From NCBI GenBank assembly GCA_900766865.1, contig CAAFXA010000012.1:1-5685 (forward strand): a stretch of 5,685 nucleotides of DNA, in the 5' to 3' direction. Positions 4,149-5,685 of the stretch are shown piece after piece; within the stretch, counting starts at the first letter, position 1; each line of letters starts with the position of its first letter. The DNA comes from an uncultured Akkermansia sp. (GTDB lineage: Bacteria; Verrucomicrobiota; Verrucomicrobiia; Verrucomicrobiales; Akkermansiaceae). A program made the position numbers and the translations under genes. The notes under the pieces are model-generated. The model was not told where the DNA came from. It saw nothing but the letters and a program-made list of their open reading frames with translations, and made no database searches.

Positions 4149-4237
4149 TGCAAGAGATTTTTTATCCCCCCGGGGTATCCCCTCGGCTCCAGCTCCAACG
4201 GCTGAAAAATTGCAATATATAGGGGCCTCTCATAGAT
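4149..4237. repeat. Diverged direct repeat, copy B (about 89 bp)
   Basis: TGCAAGAGATTT (4149-4160), CCCCCCGGGGTAT (4166-4178) and CTCATAGAT (4229-4237) match copy A at 2904-2991 in order and spacing (offset 80 here against 79 in copy A). The first block is identical over 12 bases; the region between the C-run box and the last block is not conserved. On the minus strand it lies in the leader of the 50-aa gene, about 37 bases before its start. In this copy the box contains GGGG-ATA-CCCC (minus strand), a small perfect hairpin. Confidence 0.6.
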
Positions 4238-4280
4238 TTTTTGTTGTAACGATACCCTTTTTATAAAATTTCGTACTTTT

Positions 4281-4307
4281 CCGGGCCTTTCCCGGACTCA
4301 ATCCGGG
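4281..4307. other. Three-arm GC structure with mutually exclusive hairpins
   Basis: CCGGG (4281-4285) can pair with CCCGG (4291-4295) around a 5-base loop. CCCGGA (4291-4296) can instead pair with TCCGGG (4302-4307) around another 5-base loop. The middle arm is shared, so only one hairpin can form at a time, an arrangement known from attenuators and riboswitch expression platforms. No T-run follows on either strand, so a transcription-terminating role is not supported. Confidence 0.4.
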
Positions 4308-4320
4308 CGGCTTCATATAT

Positions 4321-4393
4321 GGCCCGCTATGGCGTTTTGTGGCTGCGGGTGGGTATTTGTTCGGCCTCGCGTCGTTTCGTGCTGTGGCGGGCC
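4321..4393 (+). other. Long inverted repeat, better paired as plus-strand RNA
   Basis: GGCCCGC (4321-4327) is perfectly complementary to GCGGGCC (4387-4393). Pairing continues inward on the plus strand to about 15 pairs (4321-4335 with 4379-4393), counting five G-U wobbles; on the minus strand those become A-C mismatches. No T-run follows. The region is GT-rich, so some of the wobble pairing may be chance. Confidence 0.3.
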
Positions 4394-4403
4394 TTCTGTG
4401 CGT

Positions 4404-4589
4404 TCACGCCTTGGAATATGTAACGATGTGCGACGGCTTCAGCATATTATATAAACCTTTGTTTTGATATAATCGGCTGTAGTGCTGCGCGGTTTTGAGT
4501 GCGGCCGCCTCGGTTGCTTCCGTTGCGATTGTATAAACCTTTTCGCGGTTTCCGTTCTTGTCAATCTTACATAATAAAATATTAAACAT
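4404..4589 (-). CDS. Small basic protein, 61 aa, unknown function
   Basis: ATG 4587-4589 has AAGGAG (4601-4606) 11 bases upstream across an A-rich tract, the leader type shared by all four genes in this cluster. The product starts with strands (FNILLCKID and EKVYTIATEA). It continues with an Ala-rich helix (TEAAALKTAQHYSRLYQ, 26-42) and ends KPSHIVTYSKA. The strand-strand-helix-strand plan suits a small alpha/beta fold, but no motif is recognised. It is the last gene of the right-hand cluster before the gene-free stretch. It follows its upstream neighbour by 95 bases, with a spacer that stays open in more than one frame. Confidence 0.75.
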   Translation of the reverse strand: MFNILLCKIDKNGNREKVYTIATEATEAAALKTAQHYSRLYQNKGLYNMLKPSHIVTYSKA

Positions 4590-4684
4590 TGTTTTTTTTG
4601 CTCCTTCTGTGGCTCTCTGTGTGGGTTTTCGGGTTCCTGTGGCGCTTTTATTGGCTCGGATGCTTTCCGGCGTTCCTGGGCCTT
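4590..4684 (-). promoter_or_regulatory. Spacer with CAGGAACC leader motif, copy 1
   Basis: On the minus strand CAGGAACCCGAAAAC (4625-4639) lies upstream of the AAGGAG of the 61-aa gene. A near copy, CAGGAACCAAAAAC, lies in the equivalent place before the 71-aa gene (5330-5343), and a third CAGGAAC occurs at 4672-4678. The conserved position relative to the start codon suggests a leader or operator element, but no promoter is identified. Confidence 0.35.
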
Positions 4685-5080
4685 TTATGCGCTCAATATG
4701 TGCAACGTTAGCGGGTTTTCGTTGTTGTTATTAATAAAATGTCTTATTAGCTCGGCGCGGTCGTGTATCTTTCCAACTTCGTCCGGGTTCCCGGTTCCGT
4801 CGCTTATATAATTCTCGTGCATGGCCGGCACGCCGTCGGGATCGATAAAAGATAATTGATACATGATACCGGGGCGGGTGCTCTTGTGAAGTATGCGGCG
4901 CTGGCTCCAGCTGTTTATATATTCGGCTGCGATAAAATCGGGCGCAAATAGTACGCGCTCAAGCTCGGCGGCCCTTGTTGCCTGTTTTGCGTCGGCCTCT
5001 TCTTGTTCTTCTTCAGTTCCTAAAAAATATAAATTAAAGTCAATTTTTAACGGTTCGAAAATAATATATTTATCTTTCAT
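4685..5080 (-). CDS. Unrecognised soluble protein, 131 aa
   Basis: ATG 5078-5080 has AAGGAG (5090-5095) directly after the previous gene's stop, 15 bases between stop and start. The 131-aa product opens with strands (KYIIFEPLKIDFNLYFLG) and passes a Glu/Gln/Ala-rich helix (EEEQEEADAKQATRAAELE, 23-41). Its middle section contains FAPDFIAAEYINSWSQRR, and a strand-rich segment follows (PGIMYQLSFIDPDGVPAMHE). It ends with a helix and an Asn run (RAELIRHFINNNNENPLTLHI). No catalytic triad, nucleotide loop, metal cluster or membrane segment is visible. It is the largest gene of the right-hand cluster. Codons such as GCG, CGC and GGG are frequent, unlike the left operon. Confidence 0.8.
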   Translation of the reverse strand: MKDKYIIFEPLKIDFNLYFLGTEEEQEEADAKQATRAAELERVLFAPDFIAAEYINSWSQRRILHKSTRPGIMYQLSFIDPDGVPAMHENYISDGTGNPDEVGKIHDRAELIRHFINNNNENPLTLHILSA

Positions 5081-5095
5081 CTTTTCCGGCTCCTT

Positions 5096-5311
5096 CTATG
5101 CAAGGTTAGCAAGATTCTTTTTACAATAATTAACGGCGTGAACAAATGATGTAAAAGGCGGTATTATATCGGGTAAAATTAGCCCGTTAAAAATTGCGGC
5201 GTCTGTCCTGTAATATGGGTAAACTCTTATAATGCGCGCCTTGTCGCCTTCCTTTGTTACTTCAAAAATTGCGCCGTCTGTCTGGCGGGTGATAGTATAA
5301 TCTTTTAACAT
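5096..5311 (-). CDS. Small protein, 71 aa, unknown function
   Basis: ATG 5309-5311 has AAAGGAGC about 8 bases upstream. The first half is clearly beta-rich (KDYTITRQTDGAIFEVTKEG, then KARIIRVYPYYR), as in a small sheet or barrel. The second half has a hydrophobic Pro-rich segment (FNGLILPDIIPPF) and a C-terminal helix (SFVHAVNYCKKNLANLA). A single cysteine (63) and no recognisable motif are present. The stop is 15 bases before the 131-aa gene, with the ribosome-binding site of that gene touching the stop, so the two are almost certainly cotranscribed. It follows a 99-base GC-rich spacer. Confidence 0.75.
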   Translation of the reverse strand: MLKDYTITRQTDGAIFEVTKEGDKARIIRVYPYYRTDAAIFNGLILPDIIPPFTSFVHAVNYCKKNLANLA

Positions 5312-5410
5312 GTTTTTCTTGCTCCTTTCGTTTTTGGTTCCTGGTTTCGGATGGATCCCCGGCGGACCTTCTGACGGTCTGACGCTTGCGCGCTGCGTCG
5401 GGTGGTTTTA
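5312..5410 (-). promoter_or_regulatory. GC-rich spacer with two tandem hairpins and CAGGAACC motif, copy 2
   Basis: GACC/GGTC (5365-5368 and 5376-5379, 7-base loop) and GACGC/GCGTC (5381-5385 and 5395-5399, 9-base loop) form two adjacent small hairpins. CTGACG is also directly repeated (5371-5376 and 5379-5384). Nearer the gene, CAGGAACCAAAAAC (5330-5343, minus strand) matches the motif before the 61-aa gene. The hairpins lack a following T-run on either strand. They could affect mRNA processing or translation of the 71-aa gene; this is inference. Confidence 0.35.
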
Positions 5411-5605
5411 TTAAAATATTAAATTGTTTATTATTTCCGGCTCTATGTCTAGAGATTGTAATAAATCACGCGCCGCGGTTCTCTGGTCCTCTGGTCTCTC
5501 AAATCTTGATTCTATATAGAATAAAATATCGTTAATCATGCGGGCGGTTAGGCCGTCCAGTGTAAAATTATCTAAAATATAATTATATAGTTCGTTGCGG
5601 TTCAT
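5411..5605 (-). CDS. Small acidic helical protein, 64 aa
   Basis: ATG 5603-5605 has AAAGGAGC about 8 bases upstream, immediately after a stop at 5622. The 64-aa product is all helical: NRNELYNYILDNFTLDGLTA, then RMINDILFYIESRFER, then PEDQRTAARDLLQSLDIEPE, ending IINNLIF. The regular pattern of hydrophobics suggests a three- to four-helix bundle, perhaps a protein-protein adaptor. I recall similar small helical proteins (an N-terminal YILDNF-like segment followed by a DLL segment) in mobile elements of Lachnospiraceae-type bacteria, but cannot name a family or function. There is no cysteine and no membrane segment. Confidence 0.8.
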   Translation of the reverse strand: MNRNELYNYILDNFTLDGLTARMINDILFYIESRFERPEDQRTAARDLLQSLDIEPEIINNLIF

Positions 5606-5621
5606 TTTTCCGGGCTCCTTT

Positions 5622-5684
5622 CTAAAACATGCAATTATTTTTTTCTCTTGCGCACTGGTTCCAAAAATCGGCTATTTTTTGCGC
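5622..5684 (-). CDS. C-terminal end of a gene entering from the right edge
   Basis: On the minus strand the frame starting at 5684 encodes AQKIADFWNQCAREKNNCMF and stops at TAG 5622-5624. That stop is followed directly by the AAAGGAG of the 64-aa gene, the same stop-then-ribosome-binding-site spacing seen before the 131-aa gene. The composition is helix-like and reasonable for a real protein. The other two frames stop earlier or look poor. Function cannot be judged. Confidence 0.5.
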   Translation of the reverse strand, partial: AQKIADFWNQCAREKNNCMF

Positions 5685-5685
5685 C

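Larger units (their letters stand above)
4112..4403. other. Gene-free stretch with repeat copy B and GC-rich inverted repeats
   Basis: No frame here has both a start and a ribosome-binding site. It contains repeat copy B (4149-4237), a pair of mutually exclusive GC hairpins (4281-4307), and a long inverted repeat with many G-U pairs on the plus strand (4321-4393). The sequence is clearly GC- and GT-rich on the plus strand at 4280-4403, unlike the AT-rich left operon. I see no convincing promoter or T-run terminator. Confidence 0.6.

Noticed and set aside
4112..4198. 29-residue N-terminal extension of the 50-aa gene from TTG 4198
   Set aside because: It would translate repeat copy B (EPRGYPGGIKNLLQ), starts at a weak TTG, and ignores the strong AAAAGGAG correctly placed for ATG 4111.
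4230..4316. 28-codon minus-strand frame MKPPGLSPGKARKS...
   Set aside because: No ribosome-binding site, and it runs across the GC hairpins and into repeat copy B.
4327..4407. 26-codon minus-strand frame starting at GTG and overlapping the previous stop as GTGA
   Set aside because: Its ribosome-binding site is poor and its composition is low-complexity (Arg, His, Pro, Lys); it coincides with the inverted repeat. Too weak to call a gene.
4893..5129. 78-aa plus-strand frame
   Set aside because: Antisense shadow of the 131-aa gene with a Ser/Ala-rich composition and no ribosome-binding site.
1..5685. CRISPR array, tRNA, rRNA, insertion sequence
   Set aside because: No regularly spaced repeats, no cloverleaf with a CCA-type end, no rRNA-like blocks and no transposase were seen by eye. 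A covariance-model scan would be decisive for RNA genes.

Overview
The window looks like part of a phage, prophage or related mobile element from a low-to-mid GC Firmicute, most likely a Clostridium or Lachnospiraceae relative. The evidence is a dense array of very small genes with strong AAGGAG ribosome-binding sites, frequent ATGA start/stop overlaps, several Cys-rich mini-proteins and a tyrosine recombinase. There is no rRNA, tRNA, CRISPR array or housekeeping gene. The host call is inference from style, not from a marker gene.

Region 1 (1-2424, plus strand) is a compact operon of about a dozen small genes, 16 to 107 aa, mostly overlapping by a few bases. Three carry clustered cysteines that probably bind zinc. 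The last is a 42-aa single-span membrane protein with a glycine zipper. The array ends in a hairpin terminator (2394-2424) that also serves the opposing minus-strand genes.

Region 2 (2425-4240, minus strand) reads right to left: a 50-aa gene, a 43-aa gene, a 58-aa zinc-finger gene, a catalytic-domain-only tyrosine recombinase (192 aa), then a membrane-anchored zinc-ribbon protein (120 aa). Two diverged direct repeats of about 89 bp (2904-2991 and 4149-4237) bracket the recombinase and its three small upstream genes. They share a 12-bp identical block, a C-run/G-run box, and a 9-bp block at the same distance. They may be recombination sites, duplicated gene leaders, or phage packaging-type sequences; the sequence alone does not decide.

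Region 3 (4112-4403) is a stretch of 292 bases without a convincing gene. It holds repeat copy B and several GC-rich inverted repeats, two of which are mutually exclusive.

Region 4 (4404-5685, minus strand) is a GC-richer set of four unrecognised genes (61, 131, 71 and 64 aa) plus the tail of a fifth entering from the right edge. All four have the same style of leader (AAGGAGC, an A-rich tract, ATG), and two spacers share a longer CAGGAACC motif. Region 4 differs from region 1 in codon choice and spacing, so it may be a separate module.
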